NCBI GenBank assembly: GCA_019455065.1 | Contig: JACFNC010000019.1 | Coordinates: forward strand, 21,238-85,237 | From: Rhodospirillales bacterium | GTDB lineage: Bacteria; Pseudomonadota; Alphaproteobacteria; Rhodospirillales; Magnetospirillaceae | Reading direction: 5' to 3' | Length of the DNA: 64,000 nucleotides | In this document: piece by piece, positions 37,822 through 46,569 of the stretch | Layout: every line of letters starts with the position of its first letter | How positions within the stretch are numbered: position 1 is the first letter of the stretch | Translations under genes and position numbers: made by a program | Notes under the pieces: generated by a model | The model's input: the letters and a program-made list of their open reading frames with translations, nothing else | Told to the model about the DNA's origin: nothing | Databases searched by the model: none

Positions 37822-38991
37822 ATGGCCATCGTCATCGCAGCCGCCACCCGCACCGCCATCGGTGCTTTCAACGGAAGCCTGAGCTCGCTTCCGGCCGCCG
37901 CCCTTGGCGCGGTCGTCATCAAGGAGGTGCTGCGCCGCGCCGGCATCGAGCCCGGCGAGGTCTCGGAGGTGGTGATGGGCCAGGTTCTGACCGGCGGCGC
38001 GGGGCAGAACCCGGCGCGACAGGCCGCGATCGAGGCAGGCCTGCCGGTGGAAACCACGGCCTACGTCGTCAATCAGGTCTGCGGCTCGGGCCTGCGCACG
38101 GTGGCTTTGGGCAGCCAGGCCATCGCCGCCGGCGACGCCACCATCGTGGTGGCCGGCGGCCAGGAGAGCATGAGCCTTTCGCCCCACTGCGCCTATCTGC
38201 GCAGCGGCGTCAAGATGGGCGACATGCAGATGGTCGACACCATGATCAAGGACGGCCTGTGGGATGCCTTCAACGGATATCACATGGGCAACACCGCCGA
38301 GAACGTCGCCGGCCGATGGCAGATCACCCGCGACCAGCAGGACGTCTTCGCCGCCGCCTCGCAGCAGAAGGCCGAGGCGGCCATCAAGACCGGCCGCTTC
38401 AAGGACGAAATCGTCCCGGTGACGATCACGGTGCGCAAGGAAGAAAAGGTGTTCGACACCGACGAGCATCCGCGCAGCGGCACCACCGCCGACGCGCTGG
38501 CCAAGCTGCGCCCCGCCTTCGCCGAGGACGGGACGGTGACGGCTGGCAACGCCTCGGGCATCAATGACGGCGGAGCGGCGGTGCTGCTGATGTCGGAAAA
38601 AGAGGCCGAGCGCCGCGGCATCGAACCGCTGGCCCGCATCGCCTCGTGGGCGACGGCCGGCGTCGACCCGGCGGTCATGGGCAGCGGCCCCATCCCGGCC
38701 AGCCGCGCCGCGCTCGCCAAGGCAGGATGGAAGCCCGACGACCTCGATCTGGTGGAGGCCAACGAAGCCTTCGCGGCCCAGGCCTGCGCGGTCAACAAGG
38801 ACATGGGGTGGGACCCGGCGAAGGTGAACGTCAACGGCGGCGCCATCGCCCTCGGCCATCCCATCGGCGCCTCCGGCAACCGGGTGCTGGTCACCCTTCT
38901 GCACGAGATGAGGAAGCGCGATGCAAAGCGCGGCCTTGCCACCTTGTGCATCGGGGGCGGCATGGGCATCGCCATGTGCGTCGAGCGTTAA
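37822..38991 (+). CDS. phaA: acetyl-CoA C-acetyltransferase (beta-ketothiolase)
   Basis: PhaA condenses two acetyl-CoA to acetoacetyl-CoA. The 389-aa thiolase has the acyl-accepting Cys in [24 protein letters not shown], the NEAFAAQ motif, [16 protein letters not shown] with the catalytic His, and the second Cys in LCIGGGMG. I chose ATG 37822 with AGGAG upstream. It is followed by phaB, 131 bases later. Confidence 0.96.
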   Translation: MAIVIAAATRTAIGAFNGSLSSLPAAALGAVVIKEVLRRAGIEPGEVSEVVMGQVLTGGAGQNPARQAAIEAGLPVETTAYVVNQVCGSGLRTVALGSQAIAAGDATIVVAGGQESMSLSPHCAYLRSGVKMGDMQMVDTMIKDGLWDAFNGYHMGNTAENVAGRWQITRDQQDVFAAASQQKAEAAIKTGRFKDEIVPVTITVRKEEKVFDTDEHPRSGTTADALAKLRPAFAEDGTVTAGNASGINDGGAAVLLMSEKEAERRGIEPLARIASWATAGVDPAVMGSGPIPASRAALAKAGWKPDDLDLVEANEAFAAQACAVNKDMGWDPAKVNVNGGAIALGHPIGASGNRVLVTLLHEMRKRDAKRGLATLCIGGGMGIAMCVER

Positions 38992-39122
38992 AGCGGATCC
39001 TGCCTCGGCGGGCTCGGCGATCCGCCCGAAGGGGGGCTTTAGCTTGGCTCGCACCCGAAGGTGCGGCCTCCGTAGTGATAACCATGCCGGCGGCGGCCGG
39101 CGCATAATTGGAGGAGAATGCT

Positions 39123-39845
39123 ATGGGGCGTGTAGCACTTGTCACCGGCGGGACCCGGGGCATCGGCAGGGCCATCTCGCTTGCACTCAAGAACGCCGGC
39201 TATAGGGTTGTGGCGAACTATTTCGGCAACGTCGAGGCGGCCCGCCAGTTCACCGAGGAGACCGGCATTCCGACCTACCGTTTCGACGTGGCCAGCTTCC
39301 AGGAGTGCGAGAAGGCCATCGGCAAGATCGCCCAGGAAGTGGGGCCGGTCGAGATCGTCGTCAACAACGCCGGCATCACCCGCGACGCCACCCTGCACCG
39401 CATGAGCCACGAGCAGTGGGACGAGGTCATCCGCACCAACCTCACCTCCTGCTTCAACGTCTGTCGCTGCGTGATCGACTCGATGCGCGACCGCGGTTTC
39501 GGCCGCATCGTCAATATCGGCTCGATCAACGGGCAGGCCGGCCAGTACGGCCAGGTCAACTACGCCGCCGCCAAGTCGGGCATCCACGGCTTCACCAAGG
39601 CGCTCGCGCAGGAGGGCGCGGCCAAGGGAATCACCGTGAACGCCATCGCCCCCGGCTATGTCGACACCGACATGGTGCGCGCCGTGCCGCACGCGGTGCT
39701 CGAGAAGATCATCGCCAAGATCCCGGCCGGGCGTCTCGGCCACGCCGAGGATATCGCGCGCGGCGTGCTGTTCCTGGTTGCCGACGACGCCGACTTCGTT
39801 ACCGGCTCGACCATCTCGATCAACGGCGGCCAGCACATGTACTGA
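39123..39845 (+). CDS. phaB: acetoacetyl-CoA reductase
   Basis: PhaB reduces acetoacetyl-CoA to (R)-3-hydroxybutyryl-CoA with NADPH, the monomer for PhaC. The 240-aa SDR has TGGTRGIG, NNAGITRDATLHRM, the Ser in NIGSINGQAGQYGQ, and the YAAAKSG Tyr-Lys pair. QAGQYGQVNYAAAK is highly characteristic of PhaB. GGAGGAG stands before ATG 39123. A GC hairpin follows the stop. Confidence 0.96.
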   Translation: MGRVALVTGGTRGIGRAISLALKNAGYRVVANYFGNVEAARQFTEETGIPTYRFDVASFQECEKAIGKIAQEVGPVEIVVNNAGITRDATLHRMSHEQWDEVIRTNLTSCFNVCRCVIDSMRDRGFGRIVNIGSINGQAGQYGQVNYAAAKSGIHGFTKALAQEGAAKGITVNAIAPGYVDTDMVRAVPHAVLEKIIAKIPAGRLGHAEDIARGVLFLVADDADFVTGSTISINGGQHMY

Positions 39846-39867
39846 GCGCCGCCGGCGCGCACAACCG

Positions 39868-39890
39868 GCCCCCGGGGCAATCCCGGGGGC
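39868..39890 (+). terminator. hairpin after phaAB
   Basis: GCCCCCGGG and CCCGGGGGC pair around GCAAT, 22 bases after the phaB stop. No T-tract; probably a transcript end or 3' stabiliser. Confidence 0.5.
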
Positions 39891-40057
39891 ATAGCGGGCG
39901 CGAGCAGCGCTCGGACCTCATCTGATCGGTCGGGCCGGACCCGCCTTTTCCGGACCGCTTCCCTCTCCGCCGTCAGCGGCCGAACCCTTCATGGGCGGCC
40001 AACTACACGTAATAGTTACAAAATGCCGTTAGTAATGAGGATGTTCGCGAGAAGTAC

Positions 40058-40087
40058 TTGCGCGTTAAGAACGCGCTATCGTACAAT
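40058..40087 (+). promoter_or_regulatory. promoter with 17-base palindrome in its spacer
   Basis: TTGCGC (40058-40063) and TACAAT (40082-40087) are separated by 18 bases and read as a sigma-70-like pair. GCGCGTTAAGAACGCGC (40060-40076), a perfect 7-3-7 palindrome, overlaps the -35 and spacer. That is a good place for a repressor or a LuxR-type regulator. The predicted start of transcription, near 40094, falls downstream of ATG 40090. Confidence 0.5.
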
Positions 40088-40122
40088 ATATGCACGTAAA
40101 AGATGCAGCGCGGTTATGTGGG

Positions 40123-41292
40123 ATGCGGACGTTCGAATGCGACACCGGGATTATCGAGGCGATTGCCGAGACCGCGCGCAGCCGACCCGAACAATCGTTC
40201 TACCTGCTGCATGAGGCCCGCTTGCGCGCCAGGGCGCGGCTGCTGGTCGATCTCTTTCTTCCCGGTTACGAACAAAGACGCGTGGCCTATGCGGTAAAGG
40301 CCAATCCGACGCCACGCATCCTGGACATTCTGCTCGAGGAGGGAATCACCGCCTTCGACTGCGCCTCGCTTCGCGAAATTGAACTGGTGCGCCAGTTGGA
40401 CGTCGCGGCCGAAATTCTCTTCAACAATCCGATCAAGAAGCGCGGCGACATACGGCGGGCGCAGCGGCTCGGGGTTCGTCATTACACCGTCCAGTCGACG
40501 TCGGAATTCGCGAAACTCCGCGACTGCGTTGGCGACGCCCCGACCGAGGTGGCGGTGCGTCTGGCGGTGGCCAACCCGCATGCCGTGATCGACCTGTCCG
40601 AGAAGTTCGGGGCGCCGCCGGCCAGGTTCCGCTCGTTGCTGGCCGAGGTCGCCGCGCATGCACCGGCTGCGGCGGGGCTGTCCTTTCACGTCGGTTCGCA
40701 ATGCCGCGATTTGCGGGCCTTCGCCGATGCGGCGCGGCTGGCGGGCGAACTCGCGGATGGCGTGAGCGTGCCCCTCGCCTTCGCGAATGTGGGCGGGGGG
40801 TTGCCCGTCAATTACGCGCCTGACGACCGCTATCGCATCGAAGACTACTTCGCGGCGATCAACCGAGCCGTCGCCGACCACCTCCTGCCGCGTCTGCGCG
40901 ACGGCGGCAAGGTCATCGTCGAACCCGGCCGGGCCCTGGTCGCCGACTCGGTTTATCTGGCCGTGCCGGTGTTGGGAGTCGAGGGACGGGCCCGGCGCCG
41001 GGTTTACATCGACGACGGCATCTGGACGTCGTTCATCAACGTGGCCCTGTTCCGCTGGCCCTTCCGCTTCGACGTGGTCGGCCGCGATCTTCGGCCGCTC
41101 CGCGAGGAAACCGCTCCGGCGGTGCTGTATGGCCGCACCTGCGATTCGACCGACCGCATCGGCGAGGTCGGACTGCCGGAGGATCTCGCGGAGGGCGACC
41201 TCATCGTCTTCCACGATTTCGGGGCCTACCGCGGCGCACTCGCCACATCGTTCAACGGCTTCGAGCCGCCGCGCTACGTGTCGCTGCCATGA
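40123..41292 (+). CDS. group IV PLP-dependent (ornithine/lysine-type) decarboxylase
   Basis: A 389-aa alanine-racemase-fold decarboxylase: YAVKANPTPRIL with the PLP lysine (Lys59), LSFHVGSQC, GGGLPVNY, IVEPGRALVADS, and YGRTCDSTDRI with the catalytic Cys and Asp, then FNGFEPPRY. It most resembles ornithine decarboxylases, giving a diamine from a basic amino acid. ATG 40123 is chosen because the predicted promoter would exclude ATG 40090. Its stop overlaps the start of an unrecognised gene (ATGA). Confidence 0.85.
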   Translation: MRTFECDTGIIEAIAETARSRPEQSFYLLHEARLRARARLLVDLFLPGYEQRRVAYAVKANPTPRILDILLEEGITAFDCASLREIELVRQLDVAAEILFNNPIKKRGDIRRAQRLGVRHYTVQSTSEFAKLRDCVGDAPTEVAVRLAVANPHAVIDLSEKFGAPPARFRSLLAEVAAHAPAAAGLSFHVGSQCRDLRAFADAARLAGELADGVSVPLAFANVGGGLPVNYAPDDRYRIEDYFAAINRAVADHLLPRLRDGGKVIVEPGRALVADSVYLAVPVLGVEGRARRRVYIDDGIWTSFINVALFRWPFRFDVVGRDLRPLREETAPAVLYGRTCDSTDRIGEVGLPEDLAEGDLIVFHDFGAYRGALATSFNGFEPPRYVSLP

Positions 41293-42149
41293 GCGGCAAC
41301 CTTCGGCATCGGCCGTCCGTCGCGGCTCCAACGTCCAGGCATGAGGAACCCCGCCTCAGGGTCCTGGCCGGCGCCGAACTCGACGATGCCGTCATCGACG
41401 AGGCGGCCGCGTTCTTCCGCTTCACCTTCGCCAACGCCTTCGGCGAGCTCTACGTCAGGCAATCGACCGGCGAACTGCTGTCGGCGTCGACCGCGGCCGA
41501 CGCCTACCTGCCCCTCGACGTCATCGACACGTGTCCCTCGGGCCTTCGGCTTCGGGACGAGGTGCTGCCGAAGGTGTTCGATCCCGACACCACGCGCGCC
41601 ATGCTGGCCCGCAAGCTGCGTGCGCACGACAGCGCGTTGGTCCTTCTCGAAGGCGGGGGCGCGGTCGAGGGTTTGACCTTCGCCTACCGCGCCCGCCTTG
41701 ACGCGGTGTTCGCCAATGAATGGGCCTACCCGTGGGCGTATGTCGCACCAAGTCATCGCCTGCCGGAACTCACGAGGCCTCTCGGGCGCCTGCTCGACGC
41801 CCTGGAGAGGGCGGGTTTCCGGAGTATGGCCCCCGACACCCCGGTTCTCTGCTGGAACTGCGTGGCCACCGCGCCCGAGGCGCGGTCGCTGGCCAACTTC
41901 CTGGCCCTGGCGGGGGCGCTGTTCCGGCGGATGCGGCATGCCGCCGACCTCCTGGTGATCGGCGAGACGGTGGTCGGCAGCACCGCCCATGAGCTCTTCC
42001 GCGCGGTCGGAGCGGCGGAGATCGAGGACGTCCTCGATCCTCCGTTGGTCCTCGTCTGCACCCGGGTGGCCAACGCCGCGGCCAAGTACACCCTGCCGAT
42101 GCGGGAGTTCATCCCGCTCCTCCGCGCAGCGCGCGCCGCCCGCCACTAG
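41289..42149 (+). CDS. protein of unknown function coupled to the PLP decarboxylase
   Basis: A 286-aa cytoplasmic protein translationally coupled to the decarboxylase gene. It alternates helices and strands with no motif I can name with confidence. The arrangement LEGGGAVEGLTFAYRA / NEWAYPWAYVAPSHRL / APDTPVLCWNCVATAPEARS loosely resembles a GNAT acyltransferase core, with a possible acyl-CoA loop near residue 200. That is weak. Together with the diamine-forming enzyme and the LuxR gene it might make an acylated amine signal. Confidence 0.7.
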   Translation: MSGNLRHRPSVAAPTSRHEEPRLRVLAGAELDDAVIDEAAAFFRFTFANAFGELYVRQSTGELLSASTAADAYLPLDVIDTCPSGLRLRDEVLPKVFDPDTTRAMLARKLRAHDSALVLLEGGGAVEGLTFAYRARLDAVFANEWAYPWAYVAPSHRLPELTRPLGRLLDALERAGFRSMAPDTPVLCWNCVATAPEARSLANFLALAGALFRRMRHAADLLVIGETVVGSTAHELFRAVGAAEIEDVLDPPLVLVCTRVANAAAKYTLPMREFIPLLRAARAARH

Positions 42150-42190
42150 AGGGACGCCCTCGGGGCTTGGGGCGCCAGCCCGGGTGGTGG

Positions 42191-42196
42191 TATAAT
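42191..42196 (+). promoter_or_regulatory. -10 element of the LuxR-type gene
   Basis: A consensus TATAAT lies 14 bases before ATG 42210 with a weak TTGGGG 18 bases upstream. If used, the transcript would have almost no leader. The palindrome found before the decarboxylase gene is absent here. Confidence 0.4.
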
Positions 42197-42209
42197 TTTC
42201 GCTAATACC

Positions 42210-42944
42210 ATGAGCCAGGTCGCAACCCTCCTCCTCGATTTCTTGGAACGCCTGCGGGCAACCGCCACGCTGGACGAGGCGTGGCAGGTATACATGGGCG
42301 AAATTCGCAAGTATGGCGCCACCCATGCCGGGTACGGGGTGACGACGGGCGCCACGGATTTTCCCGACGGCGCCATCCGCTACTACGACTATCGCGAAGA
42401 TTTCCTGCGCCGCTACGACGAGGCCGGGCATTTCGTCAACGACAGCAGCGTCGCTCACTGCGTGCTCGGCCGGAAGGAGCCCCTGATCTCCACCGATCCC
42501 AGGTTCCTGCCGTCGCTGACCCCGGCTCAGTTGCAGGTGGCGCATGAATCCTTCGACTTCGGCATCCGCCACTTCGTCACCTTCACCCTTGGGGAGGGCG
42601 CGGCGCTGGGCGGGGTCAATATCGCGTTCACCGACTCCTCGACCAGGGAATTTCACGAGGCGTTGGGACAGCATGGCGACCTCCTTCGCCTGATTTCCGT
42701 GCTTTTCCATCACGTGATCACCACGGGCTCCCACCTCGCGTCCGAGATGAACCTGACGCCGCGGGAAAAGGAATGCCTGAGATGGGTGGCCGTCGGTCTC
42801 GAGTCGAAGGAGATCGCGCACCGGCTGGGCATCTCGACGCGCACGGTCGACCACCACATCGGCAACGCCATCGTCAAGATGCGGGCGCACAGCCGCACGC
42901 ATGCGGTGGCCCGCGCGCTGGTTCTCCACGTCATCGAACTCTGA
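42210..42944 (+). CDS. LuxR-family regulator with autoinducer-binding domain (solo)
   Basis: A 244-aa protein with an N-terminal autoinducer-binding-type domain (ATHAGYGVTTGATDF; FLRRYDEAGHFVNDSSVAH; GGVNIAFTD) and a C-terminal LuxR HTH (NLTPREKECLRWVAVGLESK; RLGISTRTVDHHIGNAIVKM). The usual Trp of the AHL pocket (YPxxW) is Phe, while an Asp is kept. No luxI-like gene is present in the window, so it is a solo that may sense a non-AHL ligand. It lies just after the decarboxylase operon, which suggests a local signal. Confidence 0.85.
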   Translation: MSQVATLLLDFLERLRATATLDEAWQVYMGEIRKYGATHAGYGVTTGATDFPDGAIRYYDYREDFLRRYDEAGHFVNDSSVAHCVLGRKEPLISTDPRFLPSLTPAQLQVAHESFDFGIRHFVTFTLGEGAALGGVNIAFTDSSTREFHEALGQHGDLLRLISVLFHHVITTGSHLASEMNLTPREKECLRWVAVGLESKEIAHRLGISTRTVDHHIGNAIVKMRAHSRTHAVARALVLHVIEL

Positions 42945-43022
42945 CTAGGTAATTTTCACAACTGGTCAGCGGACGAGCCGAGTCTCAAACTCTTGCCAAA
43001 ACAAAATGGCAAGGGTGGCAAA

Positions 43023-43268
43023 ATGTCTAAAAAGGCGAAATTCAAGTGCTATGAGATACTAAAAGTAGCCGAGGAGATGATCGCGCAAGGCGACGCGGCG
43101 CATGGGCGCATTTTCGCTGGCGTTCTCATCGACTGCTGCTTGCATGGGGGGTGCGAGTTCAGTCTTCGTTGTGAACGGGCGGCCGAAAAGGTCTTGCTTG
43201 ATCTCGCCCCGTCAAATGCCGAATGGCCGTCGCGGACGCCGGGTCAGCCGGCGGTTCGACAGCGGTAG
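43023..43268 (+). CDS. small Cys/Lys-rich hypothetical protein
   Basis: An 81-aa protein starting ATG 43023 behind AAGGGTGG. It has a lysine-rich start (MSKKAKFKCYEILKV), a helical EEMIAQGDAAHGRIFAGVLI, and four further Cys in CCLHGGCEFSLRC. The 3' 25 bases overlap the convergent MaoC gene. Base composition is lower in GC than its neighbours. Function unknown. Confidence 0.5.
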   Translation: MSKKAKFKCYEILKVAEEMIAQGDAAHGRIFAGVLIDCCLHGGCEFSLRCERAAEKVLLDLAPSNAEWPSRTPGQPAVRQR

Positions 43269-43699
43269 AGACCCATGCTCTTCACCGTCATCACCACCTC
43301 GTCCTCCTGATTGAGGACCTCGACGACCGTGCGCAAGAGGCCGCGGTCGGGTTTGCTGCGCGAGCGTCTGGCCTCGGTGACGGTGGTCCGGCAGCGCAAC
43401 CGGTCACCCGGGCGCACCGGCTTCAGCCACCGCAACTCGTCGATGCCGGGCGAGCCCAGGCTGGCGGCCGGTGAGATGAAATGGTCGACCAGCATGCGCA
43501 TCATCAGCCCAGCGGTCTGCCACCCACTGGCGATCAGCCCCCCGAAGATCGTATCGCGGGCCATTTGCGGGTTTACGTGGAACGGTTGGGGGTCGTATCG
43601 GGTCGCGAAGGCGATGATATCGTCCTCGGTGACCACGACGTCGCCGAACTCGAACACCTCGCCCGGCTCGTAGTCCTCGAGATAGCGCTCAGACGGCAT
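43244..43699 (-). CDS. MaoC-like (R)-hydratase
   Basis: A 151-aa single hot-dog-fold hydratase: DIIAFATRYDPQPFHVNPQ holds the Asp/His hydratase dyad, then FGGLIASGWQTAGLMMRML. MaoC/PhaJ enzymes hydrate trans-2-enoyl-CoA to (R)-3-hydroxyacyl-CoA, so it could link beta-oxidation to PHA synthesis; that is inference from the nearby pha genes. It may also act on other acyl-CoAs. It lies 81 bases beyond the end of the nir operon on the same strand. Confidence 0.85.
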   Translation of the reverse strand: MPSERYLEDYEPGEVFEFGDVVVTEDDIIAFATRYDPQPFHVNPQMARDTIFGGLIASGWQTAGLMMRMLVDHFISPAASLGSPGIDELRWLKPVRPGDRLRCRTTVTEARRSRSKPDRGLLRTVVEVLNQEDEVVMTVKSMGLYRCRTAG

Positions 43700-43780
43700 G
43701 CTCGCTCCAGTGATCTTACGGGGGAGCGAGCATAGCCAAGGCGCGAAAGGGTGGCCAGCCCAAAGCCGCATGCGGCGGCG

Positions 43781-45352
43781 TCAGTGGCTGGTGCCCTGCG
43801 ACCGGGTGATCTTGTTGTAGACGTTGTACTTGCCCGACGGTTTCTTCATCGGCAACCGCTTCACTTCCTTCAGGGTGGCGGCGTCGTAGATGACCAGCCA
43901 GCCGTCCTCCTCGGCGACGCTGACCAGGGCATAGCGGCCGTCCCGGCTGAACTCCACATGGCTGGCGGTCTTGCCGGGTTCCGGGGTGAGGGCGGCCACC
44001 ACCTCCAGGCTGCGCTTGTCGATGATCTGCAGCGTGTCGCGCGCCTTGCTGAAGGAGTTGTCGACCCAGGCGAAGGGCGTGTTCTCGTGGCTGCGCATGA
44101 AAAAGCCCGGCCCCAGCGTGTCGATCTTCTTGATCAAAGACCAACGCCGCATGTCGATCACGCTGACCCGGCCCTCCTTGAGATTGGGCGTGGCGATCAC
44201 CGGCCGGCCCTCGTGCTCCCAGGTGATCCCCGATCCCAGATGCGGCAAGCCGGGAAGGGCGATCTCTGCGATCTCGCGGCGCACATTGAGGTTGACCACC
44301 ACCGCCTTGCCGCCGTCGCGGGCCGAACCCAGGACATGCGTGTAGGACGGGTCGAAGAAGAAGTCGTCCAGCGGCTGGCTCAGCTCGATGCGCTGGATGG
44401 GAAAGGGGCCCTTCTCGGCCAGCCCTTCGATCATGCCCTTCTCGTAGCTGTGGACCATGCCCCTGTAGACCGGCGGCGGGTTTTCGGTCCAGTTGATCAC
44501 CCAAAGCTCGGGCACGTCCTTGAGCGCGACGACGAAGCTGTCGCGCGGCTCGGCCTGATACACGGCCGACACCCGGCTGGAACGCTTGTTGTCCTTGTCC
44601 CTGACGTCGATCACCTTGAGCGGCGACAGATCCTCGGCCGACAGCACGACCAGCGTGTGGGGCAGATAGTTGGCGACCATCACCACGCGGCCGTCGGCCG
44701 AGATGGCGAGGTTGCGGGTGTTGATGCCGGCCCGCGTCTCGGCCACCACCTGAAGCGACCACATGTCGAACTTGGTGATCCAGCCGTCGCGCGAGGCAAA
44801 GTACACGAAGCGGCCGTCGGGCGAATATTTCGGCCCGCCGTGCAGGGCGAACCGGCTGGGGAAGCGGGCGATGGGCGCCAGCTTGTCGCCGTCCAGCACC
44901 GTGACGTGGCTGTCGCCCTGCTCGACGACGATGAACAGGTTGAGCGGATCGGCGTCGAACACCGGCTTGGCCGGCAGCTTCTCCGGCGGGGTCACGGTAA
45001 CGCGGGCGGCGCGGATGTCGGCATCGCCCCACACCGGCATCACGGCCAGCGGGGTGTAGATGTATTCGATGAGCGATGCGATCTGCGCCTCGGTCAGCTT
45101 GTCGGCGAAGCCCGGCATCTGGGTCTGCGGGCGCCCCTTGGCGATCACCGCAACCGCCGCCGGCTTGCGCAGGCGCGCCAGGCTTTCCAGGATCAGGGCC
45201 GGCCCCATGCGGCCCAGGCGGTCCGGGCCGTGGCATTCGCCGCACTGCCCGACGAACAGCGTCGCGGCGTCCTCGCCCCCCTTGGGCTCCGCGGCCACCG
45301 CCGCGCCCGCCGTGAGAAGGAGCGCGACAAACGCAGCCTCAACCCCGCGCAT
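43781..45352 (-). CDS. nirN: dihydro-heme d1 dehydrogenase NirN
   Basis: NirN introduces the last double bond of heme d1 in the periplasm. The 523-aa product has a signal peptide (FVALLLTAGAAVAA), a mono-heme c domain (QCGECHGPDRLGRMGPALI), and a NirS-like eight-bladed d1 propeller ending KKPSGKYNVYNKI. It lacks the NirS active-site [14 protein letters not shown] wording, so it is not a second nitrite reductase. Its start overlaps the nirJ stop by 14 bases. It is the last gene of the nir operon. Confidence 0.92.
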   Translation of the reverse strand: MRGVEAAFVALLLTAGAAVAAEPKGGEDAATLFVGQCGECHGPDRLGRMGPALILESLARLRKPAAVAVIAKGRPQTQMPGFADKLTEAQIASLIEYIYTPLAVMPVWGDADIRAARVTVTPPEKLPAKPVFDADPLNLFIVVEQGDSHVTVLDGDKLAPIARFPSRFALHGGPKYSPDGRFVYFASRDGWITKFDMWSLQVVAETRAGINTRNLAISADGRVVMVANYLPHTLVVLSAEDLSPLKVIDVRDKDNKRSSRVSAVYQAEPRDSFVVALKDVPELWVINWTENPPPVYRGMVHSYEKGMIEGLAEKGPFPIQRIELSQPLDDFFFDPSYTHVLGSARDGGKAVVVNLNVRREIAEIALPGLPHLGSGITWEHEGRPVIATPNLKEGRVSVIDMRRWSLIKKIDTLGPGFFMRSHENTPFAWVDNSFSKARDTLQIIDKRSLEVVAALTPEPGKTASHVEFSRDGRYALVSVAEEDGWLVIYDAATLKEVKRLPMKKPSGKYNVYNKITRSQGTSH

Positions 45353-46547
45353 GGCGCACCCCCGCCTTGAAGGGCGTGACGACCAGCCGCTCGCCCGGTG
45401 CGTCGCGTCCGATCTCCGCGTCGGTAAGGTAGCAGCCAGGGTCCTCGCCCCAATAGTCGCCGGTGAGCTGGAAGCCGCGGATGCGGGTGTTGCCGTTGCA
45501 GATGTCGAAATATCGGCATTCGCCGCAGCGGCCGCCGATCTCGCGCGGCCTTCGGCGCAGCCCGGCGAGCACCGGGTCCGACAGGTCCTCCCAGATGGTC
45601 GAGAAGGGCCGCTCGCGCACGTTGCCCAGGCTGTAGTGGTACCACATGGTGTCGGGATGGACGTTGCCGAGGTTGTCGATGTTGGCGACGCCGCAGCCCG
45701 ACGAGTTGCCGCCCCATTCCACGAGCCGCTGGCGCAGGTCGACCTCGCGGTCCGGGAAGTGGCGGCGCAGCCAGAGCAGGAAGTAGACCGCATCGGCGTC
45801 GTTGTTGCCGGTCACGAATTCCTTGGGCCGACCGGCCCGCAGGGAGGACAGGCAGCGCTCGAACAACATCTCCATCGCCCAGCGGGTGGTGTCGAGCATC
45901 GTGTCGTCGCCCCGGTTCTTGTTTCCGCGGCCGGCGTAATTCAGATGCGAGAAGTAGAACTTCTCGAGCCCGGTGCTGTCGAGCAGGTCGAGCAGCAGGG
46001 GCAATTCGCGGTAGTTGTCCTGGGTCATGGTGAACCGCAGGCCCACCTTGATGCCGCGTGCATGCAGGTGGTCGATGCCCTTGATCGAGGCGTCGAAGGC
46101 GCCCTGGCGGCGCCGGAAGCGGTCATGGGTCTCGCCGATGCCGTCCAGGCTGACGCCCACGTAGTCGTAGCCGACCTCGGCGATGCGGTCGGCCAGCGGC
46201 TCGTCGATCAGGGTCCCGTTCGACGACAGGCCGACGTAGAAGCCCAGTGCCTTGGCGCGCCGCGACACCTCGAAGATGTCGGGCCGCAGCAAGGGCTCGC
46301 CCCCGGACAGGATCAGCACCGGCACGCCGTAGGCACGCAGATCGTCCATCACCCGGCAGACCTCGTCGGTCGACAGCTCGCCCGCGAAATCCTTGTCGGC
46401 CGAGATCGAATAGCAATGCTTGCAGGCAAGGTTGCAGCGCCGGATCAGGTTCCAGATCACCACCGGCCGCTGCGGCCCCGCGCCGCGGCGTCGCGCCGGC
46501 GGGGCCGGATCGACGACCTCGCGCATGTACTGACTGATGCGGAACAT
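45339..46547 (-). CDS. nirJ: radical-SAM heme d1 synthase NirJ
   Basis: NirJ removes two propionate side chains from 12,18-didecarboxysiroheme on the way to heme d1. The 402-aa product has the radical-SAM motif CNLACKHCYS, the GGEPLLRPDI stretch, and a C-terminal Cys set (CGVANIDNLGNVHPD; CGECRYFDICNGN) for a second cluster. GAGGC stands before ATG 46547. Order and length match NirJ of cd1 denitrifiers. Confidence 0.95.
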   Translation of the reverse strand: MFRISQYMREVVDPAPPARRRGAGPQRPVVIWNLIRRCNLACKHCYSISADKDFAGELSTDEVCRVMDDLRAYGVPVLILSGGEPLLRPDIFEVSRRAKALGFYVGLSSNGTLIDEPLADRIAEVGYDYVGVSLDGIGETHDRFRRRQGAFDASIKGIDHLHARGIKVGLRFTMTQDNYRELPLLLDLLDSTGLEKFYFSHLNYAGRGNKNRGDDTMLDTTRWAMEMLFERCLSSLRAGRPKEFVTGNNDADAVYFLLWLRRHFPDREVDLRQRLVEWGGNSSGCGVANIDNLGNVHPDTMWYHYSLGNVRERPFSTIWEDLSDPVLAGLRRRPREIGGRCGECRYFDICNGNTRIRGFQLTGDYWGEDPGCYLTDAEIGRDAPGERLVVTPFKAGVRHARG

Positions 46548-46569
46548 CCGGTTGCCTCGCTTCGTCCGA

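Noticed and set aside
39846..40057. speF-type riboswitch or other leader RNA before the decarboxylase gene
   Set aside because: I looked for conserved pairing and found only the terminator-like hairpin after phaB. The predicted transcript start leaves almost no leader.
40090..40122. ATG 40090 as start of the decarboxylase
   Set aside because: It stands three bases after the predicted -10, so the transcript would begin after it; ATG 40123 is used, though the promoter is unproven.
43781..45352. Second nitrite reductase (nirS paralogue)
   Set aside because: The protein has heme c and a d1 propeller but lacks the NirS active-site wording, and it sits at the end of the nir operon as NirN does.
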